Both the position numbers and the translations under genes were made by a program. From positions 248,001 through 312,000 of the forward strand of contig JAUIRK010000951.1 in the NCBI GenBank assembly GCA_030549495.1: a stretch of DNA of 64,000 nucleotides. Direction: 5' to 3'. The number at the start of each line of letters is the position of its first letter. Position 1 is the first letter of the stretch. The stretch is from Nectonema munidae (Eukaryota; Nematomorpha; Nectonematoida; Nectonematidae). The notes beneath the pieces are model-generated. The model ran no database searches. It saw nothing but the letters and a program-made list of their open reading frames with translations, and was not told the DNA's origin. Below are positions 44,401 through 57,037 of the stretch, piece by piece.

Positions 44401-47400
44401 ACTTTTTTAAAATCGTGGTATGTTTGCGGTCAGATATATTGCACTGATTTTTGAACGATTTGTTTTCATGCTATTCTCCAAAGACTATATTCAAATTTTT
44501 AGTTTCACAAATGAATTTATTTCTCTTTGAAGTTAAGATTTTATTTGGAATCCATAATAAAACAAATTTTTTCAGTATCAAAATTTCCAATGAGGCACGA
44601 ATATTAATTTTGATACTCATCATTATACTATTAAATCGATTTATATATTTATGTTAAAAATTTTTTTTTTCCATTTTTAGACTTTAGAATGAAAATTACG
44701 TTGTGAATTATATTTCAAATGGAGTTTGCCTGATTACATCATGTTTTTTAAATATTATATATAATTTATTCAAATTTTTTCAAACTTTGAATATTCGATT
44801 TATATGTGCAATGTGCATACAGATACGCAAAATTTGGCAAGTTTCTATTTCGGAGGAATGAAGTTATAACTTCTTAAACTTTTTTACATTTGTATATATA
44901 GGCTCCCTCTTCTTCAGAAAATGCCATCCAAGTTTTGCCAAGGTAACGATGTATATATTGCGAAAAATTATATATAACTTATACACTTATAAGAGGCATC
45001 ATCACTGCATATTTATCTTTGAGAGGTCGAAATTTAACCATTGACCGTTTGTATACCTCTATAGAGATAACTGATTGTCTCTATAAAAAGGATTAACTAT
45101 AGTCGGTACAATAGACACAAGAAGAAAAGGTATTTCGCAAAGTATAAAAAGTTTAGATAATAGAGATGAATTTTCTTATAAGTTTTTAGAATTTTAAACA
45201 TTTATCCGAGCATAAAACTAAAATAAATTCATTTAGAGTTCAAACAAATATTCTAAAATAAATTTAAATATTTTTTTCAATATTAGGGTTAGGTTTTTTT
45301 TTTATATATTTATAATATTTGTTAATAGAGAGGATTATTAAGTTGAAACACATTAAATAGGATAAATAAACAAATCAAACCGAGAATTGTTCACGCTCCC
45401 AAAGCAAGACAAGCTTTTATGAAAATAGTTTTATATATTTTAATGATATAGATGGTTATTGTTAAAACTTGGAATTCTCCAATAACTTAAAAAATCGTAA
45501 TATGGAACAAACTCGGCCGACAGACACTAAAGAAGAATGGGCAAAACTAATTATAAGGGAGGTTGGCTATGAAGAGTATATATTTATATTTTCCAAGACG
45601 GGAAGAGGTAAAATAAATTTTGGAGAAGGGAGGATTAGCATTTCAGTCTTATTGAGGAGCGTTGTCTGTATGAAATTTTAATAAGAAAATCTAAGTACTA
45701 AAATTAGTGAAAAGTTTATATTTAAACTAAATTATGGTGTCAATAAATAGGAAAAATGCAGTTAAAAAATTATACAATACTTTTAATTAATACAAAGCTT
45801 TAACGAAACTCAAATTTTTGGTCTTCAAAAATGTTTTCATAAATACTACAGTGGCGTAGCCAGTAAGTAATATTTTCTTCAGAGAAGATATTGAATAAAG
45901 TTAAGCATGTGAATAATTTCATAAATATATATATACTGGCTATATCAAAGGTCAGAGCCGCTTATTAGTGTAGAGCCCCTCCATTTTCGATAGATACGCC
46001 GCCCCCATTTTTATTCTCTTAAAAATTTAAGGCAAACATAATTCTATCTGCATTAATGAAGTTATAAAATAACCAACCCTAACCCTTTAATAAAATTAGT
46101 TGATTTTTAATCTTCTAAGAAATTAGGACTTTATATTTTTTATTTTTCGCTAGGCCACTGAAATATTATGTATCAAATTTTAATAATGAAAAAAAAATTT
46201 TTTCAATTAAAAGTTCAAATTTAGATGAATATTTGTCTAAAAAGAAGTGTATATTTATTAAATTAGATGTATAAAACATTACGATAAATTTACATGCCAC
46301 AAAATCGTATCGAGATCAAATAATATAAGAGATAAAAACGGGCATTCAGAATAAAGAAAAGAGGATTTAAAATTATAAACAAAAAATAAACAATCACAAA
46401 ACAATAAACATGAAACAAAAAAAGAAAAATCATTTGTTATTATTATGTTTAATTTTTCATAATAAAAAATGGCTGTTATTAAAAAATCCTTATAATTAAT
46501 TATTTTCAAAATCGGGTGAGTTTTTCTCAGTTTAGTACATGCAATGTTGAGAAATAAGTAATAGTTAGTTTAAGATAGCATGATGCTTCCATATTTCTAA
46601 TGTTTAATTTCACAAAATTGTAAATTATAAGGAGCTTCGTATTTGCACATGTGCTGCCAAAGGTACCATGGGATGTTTTCATCAAGACGCAATTGCGCCG
46701 CTTGTATCGAAACCTAGTATTTAACTAACCTTACTTAAGCCCCATCAATATAGATATTTACGTATTTAGGTTGGTTGACATATATCAAAGCACTTTCAGC
46801 CGTAAGGTATATATATATATCATGGCCGATTGATAGACCCTTCTGTCCGACCATATCTATTAATTTTTTCATCCTATTTGGTTTGTATTACATTTTTCTG
46901 AAAATTATAATGTGCATAGATTAAATTTTATGTTTAGTGCAATTTCTTTCTCTCTTTAACTTCTAATAGGACATCAGTGTGCCATAAAATAAAAATATAA
47001 TACTTTTAAGAAGAATTTTTTCAACTTATATTAAATTTGAAAAGATTAGAATTTGGAGGCAACAAGCAAAAGAATATATTACCTAAATTTAAATTCATAT
47101 GAACACAAATATTGTATTGAAAACAATTTCTACAATACTGTTATGTATTTTGAAGAGATGATATAAATTTAAAGAAGGCATCTTGATTTATATATGATTT
47201 TTTGATAAAACACATTTGAAAACTGGTGCACAAAAGTAAGGATGCAATATAACTTAAAATATATAAATAAAACGTAAAAGTATGCCTCAATTCCAGCAAT
47301 TAGTAGGAAAAGAAAATTTTACTTTCAGTAGATAACAATGATGTACCGACCTATTTTTTTTGACCGATTTTGATTACCTTATAATATGCCTATACCGGTA

Positions 47401-49059
47401 ATGACTATGCAAGATTTTAAACTCAGAGGCATAAATTGGAAAAGCTACTAAATGCTTCATAAGAATATAGTGTATGCTTGTTAGAACTTTCGTATGTTCG
47501 TTGCATCTCAGTGATGATTATGTATAAATATAAACTGGTAGGTATATAATTAAAGAAACTAGATAAAGAATCATTGTAAGATAATAGAAATCGTAGCGAA
47601 TTCCAGTATTTATTATAACTTAGTTATATTTTTACGTGCCTCTACTCAAGGAGACTTTTGGGAATACACTTGCGACTTTAATTAGGGTTGCCAACCATGT
47701 TCTAGACCAGTGTTTCCCAAACTTTTCCCACTCAACCCTCCCTTAGAAGATATTTTTCAAAGAAACGCCGCCTATACGACCTTACTTCAAAGAAACGCAC
47801 CCTTAGACCACGTATTTCAAGGAAACGCTCCTTGATTATAAAATATATTTTGTTTCAGAATAAAAAATACCTAGACTTCTATGTGACCCTTAAGTTTAGC
47901 GTTTAAATCTTCGCTTCGATATTAGTAAAAGTAATTCTGATCCACTCTCACCTTTATTTCATTACTTAAAGCTTTATTTACAGTAATAAATCCATTTTCT
48001 GACATACAAAAATATTTTACTTACTTTGGATAGTGGTGAGAGAATTAACATTCCTCATATCCAAAATTTATAGCTACTTATGCAAAATATAACTATCATA
48101 TAAATTATACAAAATATTTCTTTGTTTCAATCAAGAAAAAATTTAATACCTAATATTTTTTATTCTAAGTTTTCACAACGCTCTCTTGTGAGCGCTATCA
48201 TTGACTATGAGAACCGATGCATTTCATCAAAAAATAAGTTTTTCTCAAAGTAATGCCATATTTTATGTTTAGAGAAATATTTGGACAAAATGAAAGTGTG
48301 GTTTTATTCTACTTGGGTGAATAATAAAAAAATTGCCGATTAAACAGAAATAAGTCGACGCTGAGCTATTCTAATCGCTACAGCACTAGTAGATAGGTAA
48401 ATATAAATGGAGGCAGACTTTTTACAATTTTTATTTATTATTTTTATAAACTTTAAGTTTTTGTTTAAGGAATTCAAACATTTTCTTCGCAAAAAAGTTA
48501 TGGTAATGAATTCATATTTTTGTTGTGTGTAAAAAATAGATGAAGAAGTTTCAACTTCCCGGATAAATTACGATACATTTACATAAATTACATTTATGAT
48601 TAATATATTATCACAATTTATTCTTTCAAACAAATCAAGTTTTATTTTTAGCTCTTCCCTAACTATCATATAAATGTAGTTGGTGCTTATCTATATAAAT
48701 ATCTGATAGTTAGGGCCGAGACATCATAAATGTGTACCTAGAAAAATATCTGTCATGATAAGAAAATTTATTTGAATTCAGCCACCTAAATATACTTAAA
48801 AACAAGTTTTAAGGTTAAGTCAGCAAAATATTTTAATTACTCAAAATTTTTTTGTGTTACCACCCAAATTCTAATTGATGTCGATATAAAGTGAATTCTT
48901 TTGCTCATGGCTAATTAAAAATAATTATAACAAAAGGTATTGGTGCATTCAATAGAAAATCGGTATATGCATCGAATATCACACATTCTCGTGTAAATTA
49001 GATGGTAGGATAAATTTTGATTTCTCGAATTTTCTTTATGTTTAGGCTAACACGTTAAT
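44401..49059. other. AT-rich intergenic sequence upstream of prefoldin 3
   Basis: No gene recognised in about 4.6 kb. Visible pieces: CAGTGGCGTAGCCAG at about 45849 (a transposon-end-like word), a SINE fragment at 46655-46730, and a hAT-like end CAGTGTTTCCCAAACTTTT at about 47710 followed by three diverged repeats of TTCAAAGAAACGC. An open frame at 45469-45681 has no recognisable homology and starts with a non-ATG codon. Confidence 0.4.
46655..46730 (-). mobile_element. SINE fragment (minus orientation)
   Basis: The reverse strand reads GATACAAGCGGCGCAATTGCG then TGATGAAAACATCCCATGGTACCTTT, matching the 3' half of the tRNA-derived SINE at 55926-56092 and 62122-62255. The tRNA-like head is missing. 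Confidence 0.6.
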
Positions 49060-49650
49060 ATGACTGCGACTGTTTCTAAAATTAATCCTATACTCCAAGA
49101 AATCACTGAAAGTTCGAAAGAGTTCAGGGGCATACCTGAAGTGAAATTCATCGAAAAAGTAGAAGATTTTGTGCACAAAAGCAGCAACGAATCTGATGTA
49201 ACGAAAGTTCTGCAAGAAATACAAGAAATTTTGAGCAAGTACAAAACAATGGAACAAAGCTTAAATCTGGAAAAGTGTCAATTAAAGAAGAGAATTTCCT
49301 CTCTCAATGAAAACATCAAAATTGTAGACTTCATTGAATCGCAGGAAAAGAACCTTCCCGATAGTGGTGACGTGTTGCCCGTTAATTTCCAACTGAGTGA
49401 AGGCTTGTACTGTTCAGGAAAGATAAAGTTGCCTTCTGAGATGTACATAATGCTTGGATGCAACGTCATGGTTCCCTACGATCTCGTTTCCGGTAGGGAT
49501 GTGCGAGAGAGTAGTGTGAAAAACTTGAAATCCTCCCTCGATACCGTTCAACAGAACTTCGACTTTTTGCAAAAGCAAATCACAAAACTAGAAGTTAATA
49601 TGGCGCGCGTCTACAATTGGCAAGTGGCGCAAGGTCAGAAAAGTCAGTAG
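49060..49650 (+). CDS. PFDN3: Prefoldin subunit 3 (VBP1 family)
   Basis: A 196-residue protein, the usual length for prefoldin subunit 3. The family blocks are in order: GIPEVKFIEKVEDFV (~residues 27-41), a coiled coil with YKTMEQSLNLEKCQLKKRI, the beta-hairpin segment LYCSGKIKLPSEMYIMLGCN with VMVPYDL, then a second coiled coil (DFLQKQITKLE) ending in the family hallmark VNMARVYNWQV (~180-190). As an alpha-type subunit of the hexameric prefoldin complex it helps deliver unfolded actin and tubulin to the CCT chaperonin in the cytosol. The single exon is intact. A TTTATGTTTAG acceptor-like tract just before the ATG suggests an upstream non-coding exon. AATAAA lies at 49677-49682. Confidence 0.9.
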   Translation: MTATVSKINPILQEITESSKEFRGIPEVKFIEKVEDFVHKSSNESDVTKVLQEIQEILSKYKTMEQSLNLEKCQLKKRISSLNENIKIVDFIESQEKNLPDSGDVLPVNFQLSEGLYCSGKIKLPSEMYIMLGCNVMVPYDLVSGRDVRESSVKNLKSSLDTVQQNFDFLQKQITKLEVNMARVYNWQVAQGQKSQ

Positions 49651-52600
49651 AACAAGCCTTGAATGTCTTTTTTACTAATAAAATAATGCGATAAATTTCA
49701 ATCGTTTTTAGGCTTTTTATTTTCATAATGAAAATTTATAAAAGGCAAGAAAACAACGCCGTTTTGTAATTCTTTGATTGCGCTGTGTAAGTTTATGAAA
49801 AACAAATATGTTTTAAAAATCTTTTTATTCTTAAAGCTCAATATATTGTATAATTTATTTATATCCTTTTATTTTGGATAGTTATATGCTGGATTAATGT
49901 TAAATAAGCTCAATTAGGAGAAAAATATTGGTTTGACTAATAAAAACTATGAATTATGGATATAAAAACGCTAAAATTCTCTACCCACTATTCTTAGATG
50001 GCTAAAAACGTTTATTCTTTCCTACATATTATTGTATGTTAGAAAATGGATTCAGTACTCTAAATAAAATTGAAAGTAATGAAACAAACTGTATGTATAT
50101 GTGTGGAAGTGCTTGGTTGGTTTATTACGAAGTAGCGATGCTTATTTAAAATTATGAATATAAGTGTTATGCGTTCAAAACAAAGAATTTCCAAGAGTGT
50201 ACCTTAATATAGACACTAATAGGCGTAATAAGGCACTAAAGTTGAGGAGGCAATGTTACTGTCCTATCAATTTTGCGTAAACCTAGGCCAAAATAAGACC
50301 AATTTTGCTCGTTCATTCTTAAAAGTAAGGGTCCATCTTCCTACCAGAGTCGGTTGTACACCTTTTTGACCCATTTTATTTAAAGCCTTTTTTGTATTCT
50401 ATGAACTAACTATAGAAAATGAAATTGTTAAAACTAGTTATCATTAGACTATTTTTAAAGATATTGCAAATAAAAAAGGCAAAATCTTTTCCTAAAAACT
50501 TGTGTACAATAAGCAGTATTTTTATAAGTGCCTTTCTCTGTATTAAAAAAATATAAATTCGGTGGCATGTGTCAAACTTTGCGTGTATTAAATATAAAGC
50601 ATTTTGTTCTGTTTTTTATTTCTTGGTTAAAGATAAGTATGATGCAAGAATTAAGAACACACGCTTTCTTACCTCAAGCCCTGTTCCTACGCCTCTGTGG
50701 GCACTAAATTATCTACTGATAATATTGAAATTTGAATGAAAAATGTTGACCCGATTTTGATTGAATGTTTTTGGGTCATTCAACTACCTTACAAACGGTA
50801 AAAAAAGAAGATGGAACTAGAGATATTAAGAAATGTCAGGTAATTTGGAGATATAATTTTCTTATACAATAAATATCTGTTGAGGAGGCATCCTAAAAGC
50901 CGTCTGTCACTTTTAGGGTTACGTCCTCCGCCCGTTGATTTGTTTTTAAGCCCCCAATGCAAGGATTCACTCGTTAATTCAATTCACTTGAAAACACCTT
51001 TTTTGAGTTGAATCCACTTGAATTCTTCATCTTAATCATTATTGTTAAGAGGTTAGTTTTCATTATTATGTTATAAAAATTAGTTAGTTAAATTGTTATT
51101 AATTAAAGTTTTTTTAATTATCGAAAAGGAGTTTAACAAAAATTTATTTCAATCCATATTAACAATTTTATTATTTTACTTTTTAATAACATTTTCAAAA
51201 TAAGTGATATATGAGAATCGAATGCACTAGCCTTCGAAAAACATATAAAAATGGAATCAACTCGAGAATAGGCATTTGAAGTGCTTATTTTTGCTACAAA
51301 GAAAAGGTGAAAAAGAATACTTATAATAAAGTCATTTTAAAAGTATTTTTGCAGCATTAGCTACGGCAACGTGGTCAGATGAAAGTTGCTATATAAAGCA
51401 AAAAAGTGGTAATGATGATGTGTAATTTTTAGAAAAGGAAAGATGAAGGCAGCGTGATGTTTTTTTTGTGATAACGTTAATCAAACTCGCAGTTATCTAA
51501 TATACGTATATATACTAGAGATGTATCGGATATCCGCACGCGCAAAATTTTTTACATCATCATTCGCGGATAATTTAAGTTTTAACATCCGCAATTTTCA
51601 AACATTTTTCTTTTTTCTATATATTTTTCGCAATTTTTCAATTTTACTTTATCCAAAATTTTTATGATAGCACGTCTTTATGATAACACATAATCATTGA
51701 CATCTCTCCAAATTTGTAAGAAGTATTAAACTTGCGTTTGCTTAGAATAGCAATTATGATATCCGCTTCCGCTAAAAAATTAATTCTCACATCCGCTAAG
51801 ATGTCAGATTTGATATCCACGGATACAGATACAGTTGGAGATTTTAACGGGATAGGAGTCTGAGTTGGTATCAAATAAAATTTAGGATCCAGAGTTGTTT
51901 TTTTTAAATGTATTTTAAACAGAGAAAAAAATAGTTTAATTTTTGTAGTCAAAATCGGAAGCGAAAAGTTGGCGTTAAATTTATTAAGTTTTTAAGTTAT
52001 AGCTACAATTAAAAGTTATAGAGATAGATATTGCTACAAAATGGGCTAAACTTTTCACGCTATATCCTACAATACTTTTATTATTTTCTTTTTCTCAAAA
52101 TCGTCTATCTTCAACAAAATTCATCTTTTCATTTCATGAACATGTTTTTAAAAGTTTTTAAACAAACATTTTTCACCCTATCCTCCGAATCTGCTTTGAT
52201 CTCAGAATACCATTGTTATTTTATTTAAAGCATGATCAAGCCGACATTTTGTCATAGGCCATTCTCAAATCACCCTTCTTTAATCGTAGCTGAAAGCGAA
52301 GAGTTGGCGTATTTAAGTATATGAAGTCGAAGTCTGGTTTTTTAAGAACTTGTAGGCTGCTGTATTAATATCCGCATGGCTATATACTTTAAGTGCACTA
52401 TTCTGCATTTTGGCAATGCGATTTAAGCATATCAGTGCTTGTTTAAATACACTCTATCCTGAAATGTAGTTGCTCGATTTTTAGTTGTTTAATAAAGTTT
52501 TCTTTACTCTCTTATTACAACAGAGTCAAAGTCAGATACTCACCAGACCTATATCTAACACACATGCGAGGATAGGCGAAAAATCTCTGGAGTGTTATTA

Positions 52601-53001
52601 GAAAATCTTTATTAATTGATTGATTATGAGAAAATAATTAGCTCTCTTTATAGAAAATGCTTGAAATATCTACACAAAAAAATAATTTGTATTAGAAACA
52701 AAAATTTTAAAATAAAATTATAGAAAATATGTTTATGGGGCATAAAAGAAAGTAAGATATTTAATTTATCTAAAAAAACATTTTCATATTTTAAAATAAA
52801 TATGAATTTTAGTGATCAAAAATAAAATGGAAATTAGTATTATAACAATGTTAATTAAGATTTGTAATTTAGATGAAGAACTTTGTTAAACCGTTACCAA
52901 AAAATAATTTGATGTTTTAACTTAAATGTGTCGTGATAAAAGTATCTCACTCAATTTGAATGATTTTTTAGAAACATAATCCAATATTTTTCCAATTTAA
53001 A
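49651..53001. other. AT-rich intergenic sequence between prefoldin 3 and AMT
   Basis: No gene recognised. A region at about 51523-51835 is rich in ATCCGC/GGATATCCGC words, resembling a degenerate transposon with such subterminal repeats. The words CGAAAAGTTGGCG (about 51962) and GCGAAGAGTTGGCG (about 52298) form a diverged direct repeat. A reverse hAT-like terminus may lie near 50690 (CCTACGCCTCTG). Confidence 0.4.
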
Positions 53002-53192
53002 CTACTTTTTAACATAATATTTTGATGGAACAAAAGGCATCTTTGTAATCCAAAATGTGTCAAATTTAGAACTATTATCGGCTTTGACTTTCAACTTTGT
53101 GCTTATCTGAGCAAAGTGTGGAGGAATAAAAGCTTGAGCAACACAGGCTGAAGATTCTGGCAAAAAAGATCCACTGGTTATGCAGCCTATTT
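53002..53192 (-). CDS. AMT: Aminomethyltransferase (glycine cleavage T-protein), last exon
   Basis: Final exon of a gene spread over 53002-62887 and beyond. It begins after a TTTTCAG acceptor and encodes IGCITSGSFLPESSACVAQA through KMPFVPSKYYVKK and a TAG stop. The human protein ends with the near-identical KMPFVPTNYYTLK. AMT works in the mitochondrial matrix with the P-, H- and L-proteins: it transfers the aminomethyl carbon of glycine from the H-protein to tetrahydrofolate, releasing ammonia. The exon is one short of a full set of GcvT C-terminal residues only by small indels. All visible introns are phase 1, and the reading frame is intact across five exons, so the gene looks functional. 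Confidence 0.92.
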
Positions 53193-54329
53193 CTGAAAAT
53201 GGAAAAAAAGTTAATAGCTTTGTGAAAAAGTCAAGAATCATTCTGATTGGTGATTTGGCTTTCAAATTAGAAGTATAAATGTGCTCGCGTTGTGAATGCA
53301 AGATGGTAGATCAATTAAACTCACAGTTGTTCTATATGAAAGTATGCGTTGCAAATTATAAAACGGACAGCTAAGATTACGCTCATTAAGCCACTTTCTT
53401 AATTTCAATGCTTACCTCCATTTTTAAAAGGGCTTATTCGGCTCTGACATTTCATCATATATGCCAAATGCAAACGAACAATTATCAAGTAGTGTATGTT
53501 CATGTAGCATCTTTAATTATTCCTAAAATATACCTGACTGATGATAGAAAGTATTTTGGTCTAGAATAAAGGGTCTGCTTATAAGGCAAAACCCTAGATT
53601 TTAGGCACAAAATTTAACTTCCCCTTATTTACAGAGAAATTACAAGCCGACTAAGTCCTTAATTATTTTAGGAAATTAATATTTTGTCAATTTGAAAATT
53701 TAATTTTTTTCCCAAATATTGATAAGTAAATTTATTCTTGTGGTAGATAAAATTTTTTTTACAAAAGAAGCAGTAATTTTTAAACTCTCTTTAATTGCAC
53801 TTTATTTAATCTATTTTTAATAAAACTAGCACAAATCAACTTAAAACTAAAAGTCGTAAAGTTCATTATAAAGTTGAAACATGGATACTTCTGTTACATG
53901 ATTAGATGTATAGGACTTGTAATTTCCACTCAAACAAAGTCCAAATAAAATGCGTAAATATTGAAAATGTTTTAACAACAAACTACATACAAAGTTATAA
54001 TAATATATAGCACACACAACCAAATATAATTGGTATAAAAAAGTAAATGTATTTGAAAAAAAACATCTTGTATTGAACAAGTAATTGCAAATTTCGCAAC
54101 ATTATTACAAGAGAGGTTTTCAATTACAAACGAGAGGCAAATGCAAAAGTAGACCAAAAATTAGTAAGAGGTTAAAAGAAAGAAAAAAAACAGGAGATGG
54201 ACACTATAGAGAGTGTTATACAAAAATAAATAAATAGTTCATTTTTGTTTTAAATAGTTTTTTCAAAAAAGTGCGACCTCTAGCTTCCTAGCAACGAAGG
54301 CCGTGTAATACATTATTTCCTAGCGTGTT

Positions 54330-55016
54330 TTTCGATCTATTACTTCGTTGTTCCAATCAATTGAGTCGTTATTGCAATCAATTACGTCAATTTTCATTCA
54401 ATTACGTCGTTGTTGCATTCAATTACGGCGTTGTTGCAATCAATTACGTCAGTTTTAAAAATAAGAATAATTAAAAAAAACGTAAAATAAAATTTTATTT
54501 ACTACCAATCAATATGCTCACAGTAAGATTTGTTGATGTACAAAAGCATATTTCTGTAATATCCATTGCAATCTGAACTAGTGATTTCTGTGAAAGCACT
54601 GCTGATTCAGTTTTTCAGCTGAGACTCATTAACGCACTCTTGTCTTGTCACCAAATTTGCTGAAACAATTTTCAATTGGATTCAAAAATGGGCAGTAAGG
54701 CGGTAAAAACATCACATTAAATCCTTCAAAGCACAAGTTTTGTCAATGATGAATTGAGGCATTGTCCATTACCAATACGGGATTTTCAATATTTAGGCTC
54801 AGAACATTTCAATTTCAAATCGTTAAAACACTCTTGAAATTCAACTATGAGCATATTGATTGTTAGTAAATAAAATTTTGTTTTACGTTTTTTTTATTTT
54901 AAAACTGTCGTAATTGAATGCAAGAACGACGTAATTGAACGTAATTGAATGAAAATTGACGTAATTGATCGCAATAACGACTCAATTGATTGCAACAACG
55001 ACGTAATAGATCGAAA
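54330..55016 (-). mobile_element. IS630/Tc1-like (DDE_3) element with long inverted repeats
   Basis: About 690 bp. The two ends (54330-54520 and 54848-55016) are inverted copies of about 170-190 bp, with outer sequence TTTCGATCTATTAC and inner boundary TATGCTCA. Each arm contains several tandem copies of words like CAATTACGTCGTTGTTG. Between the arms is a transposase fragment. It is an internally deleted copy. The target duplication is not resolved. Confidence 0.85.
54648..54778 (-). pseudogene. DDE_3 transposase fragment
   Basis: The minus strand encodes VLVMDNASIHH, a TGA, then in the same frame NVMFLPPYCPFLNPIENCF and SKFGDKTRVR before a stop. MDNASIHH and LPPYSP.LNPIE are the second and third catalytic blocks of the DDE_3 family (IS630/Tc1-mariner superfamily), here with Cys in place of Ser. 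The first catalytic block is missing. Too short to be active. Confidence 0.85.
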
Positions 55017-55709
55017 GACTCTGTATCAATTTTTTAAAAACTCTTTGAGATGTTTCCCAATAAATATCTTCCTACGACTATACCCTCTGAATATTTAAAT
55101 CGGGATAACCAGGCGTAAATTACATGAACCATTCAACAAGACATCGTTTTCAATTAGATTTCATATCTAAACATTTTTTTGAAGGTAGGAATAATATTTC
55201 ATGTTAGCGCGAATATCTGATACAGCAGATGTAATCAATACGCTGCGCCTAAATTCATATGACAAATTTTTTTTTCTGTGTTTATAAAGTTTTTTTTTAA
55301 TTTTAACTTTACTGGTTAACTTTTTTTCCATAACTTTAAAATTTTTTCATTCTAAAATTTATTTTTTTCTTAAAATTATAATAAAATTTTTTTAAACGTT
55401 TTTAAAACTTTTTTGCTTTAGAATCATTGCCATCAAAAAAACAAATGTTAACAGGAAAATATTGCTAGTTACGAATATCAACTCTCATTGTATTAAAATA
55501 AAAAATAACAGAAAAATTTTTTTAAACTATATTAGATTACAGAAAAAGTTAATTTTCAATTGTTAGCTTCAATGAATTTACACTGAAACAATAATTAAGC
55601 TATAACCGTTTTCTTTTATAAACTTTCAGAGGAAATAGTAGCAGCGATAAAGATTTCTTCATCTTCTTAAAAACAATAAAACAAGATTGAAAAATAGGCA
55701 GAAAATGAC

Positions 55710-55925
55710 CTTTATCATCGATAAAAACTTTATGCCCATTCCTGGGAATCCTAACTTTTTGGCTCGACATCAAACCGACCCTCTTCTTAGTCAGAGTATT
55801 CTTATCAAGGATTTGCGCCATAATTTTTTCAGCTCCAGGAAAATCCTTTGCTTGTCTCCTTCTCTTTCCAATCGTCCAAGTCAAACCCGCTTCGACCGGT
55901 GTTGTTTCTTCTGTAATTTCATTAC
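55710..55925 (-). CDS. AMT: Aminomethyltransferase, penultimate exon
   Basis: A 216-nt exon encoding [37 protein letters not shown] and RVGLMSSQ up to FIDDK. It aligns with human [25 protein letters not shown] and carries the arginine-rich segment typical of the family. Joining across the intron gives Y-G-N-E on one side and D-D-K-E-I-G-C on the other, both matching the family. The acceptor TTACCTTTAG at 55926 onward is formed by the edge of a SINE. Confidence 0.93.
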
Positions 55926-56092
55926 CTAAAGGTAAATGTACGTGGGGTGTTTTCATCGAGAAGGCACAATTGCGCCGCTTGCATTAAACTATGAGCAAAG
56001 TAGGCTTGATGCGGGATCGAACCCAAGACCTTAAGTTTCAGTTTGATTTGAGTGTGTCTATCCGAGTTTATAAGTTAGCCATTTGATCCTAC
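55926..56092 (-). mobile_element. tRNA-derived SINE abutting an AMT exon
   Basis: Read on the minus strand: a tRNA-like head (GGATCAAATGGCTAAC..., box-B-like GGGTTCGATCCCGC), then GCAAGCGGCGCAATTGTGCC, then CTCGATGAAAACACCCCACG and a short tail GTACATTTACCTTTAG. The tail runs directly into the penultimate AMT exon. Family members at 10485, 46655 and 62122 share the body. Confidence 0.75.
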
Positions 56093-57037
56093 CATTATTT
56101 TTAAGTACGCTTTGAGCAGCAAAATTCTAAAGTGTAATCGCCTGCTTTCTTTTTTAATAGAATTATTTATATATATATAAAGATGATTTTTCATTTCTTG
56201 GGCCACTGGTCCTCAAAGGTCAATGTAGTTTTCTATCAAATTACTTAATGGCGTCTGCTTTTTTTGAGATCAAATGTGTTAATCCTTTCTGGCATTGAAT
56301 TTCAAAAATTAAGCATTCCTTTTCTTTTTGAATGAATTTTTATATAACTTAAATCAGGTGATTTTTATCTAGTGGTCTCATAGAGTTAATAGGAATCAGA
56401 AATAGTTGATTTAGAATTAAGTTCAAAGATAATATTTTAAAAACAGTAAAAATTAAATATTTTAAAATAAAGTATAAAAATCTTTGAATGAGCATTTTCA
56501 AGATTGAGAGACTTCTAAAAGGGGGAAAATTAGAGTTTTTTTGTTGTTTTTTCTTTCATTGAAATTCTATCTATGGCCAAATTCAGGAATAAATAATTTA
56601 AATGAGCAAATGTTCTCCAATAACAATGTTCTTATTACGCTAGCTTAATTTAGTCTTTTAGCCATGCATAGAGTTGCGGACGATTCTGGTTATAACCATA
56701 TTCAGAATCACAGAAATTCCTAGAAACGTAATTAGTTTTTTTAAAAATTCTCAAAATCAGACCTTAAGAAGGACAAAAATCAGATTCTCTTAATAATTGT
56801 AGCGCTGGAAGCTTCGCTGGTGTACACGAGGAAAGCGTGGTTTCGTGAAAAACTAAAAACTTAACTCCAAAGTACCTTCAATATGGAGGAAAATTTATTT
56901 TTGAGCCCTGTTAATTTGATTTGTGAAGGCTTAAAGCACACCTGAAGTTAATTATGAAATCCAAAAAGATCTGAAACAAGACCAATTTGGAAAAGTTAGC
57001 GATCCATACGTTAAAAAATACTAAAGCAAGGCCTTAC

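Larger units (their letters stand above)
53193..55709 (-). other. AMT intron holding an IS630/Tc1-like element
   Basis: A 2.5-kb phase-1 intron; donor AAAG|GTCATT at 55710/55709 (weak), acceptor TTTTCAG at 53193-53195. Apart from the inverted-repeat transposon at 54330-55016 I see only AT-rich sequence. Confidence 0.75.

Noticed and set aside
45469-45681. 70-codon open frame, possible gene
   Set aside because: It starts at a non-ATG codon, has no recognisable domain and no splice signals that extend it. The middle part looks mildly coding-like, but this is not enough.
53572-53620. Short inverted TCTAG words as a transposon
   Set aside because: Arms are only five bases long, with no target duplication or internal structure.
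54330-54480. CRISPR-like array of ~17-bp repeats
   Set aside because: Repeats are adjacent variants without unique spacers, and they recur inverted at 54848-55016 as transposon arms. The genome is eukaryotic.
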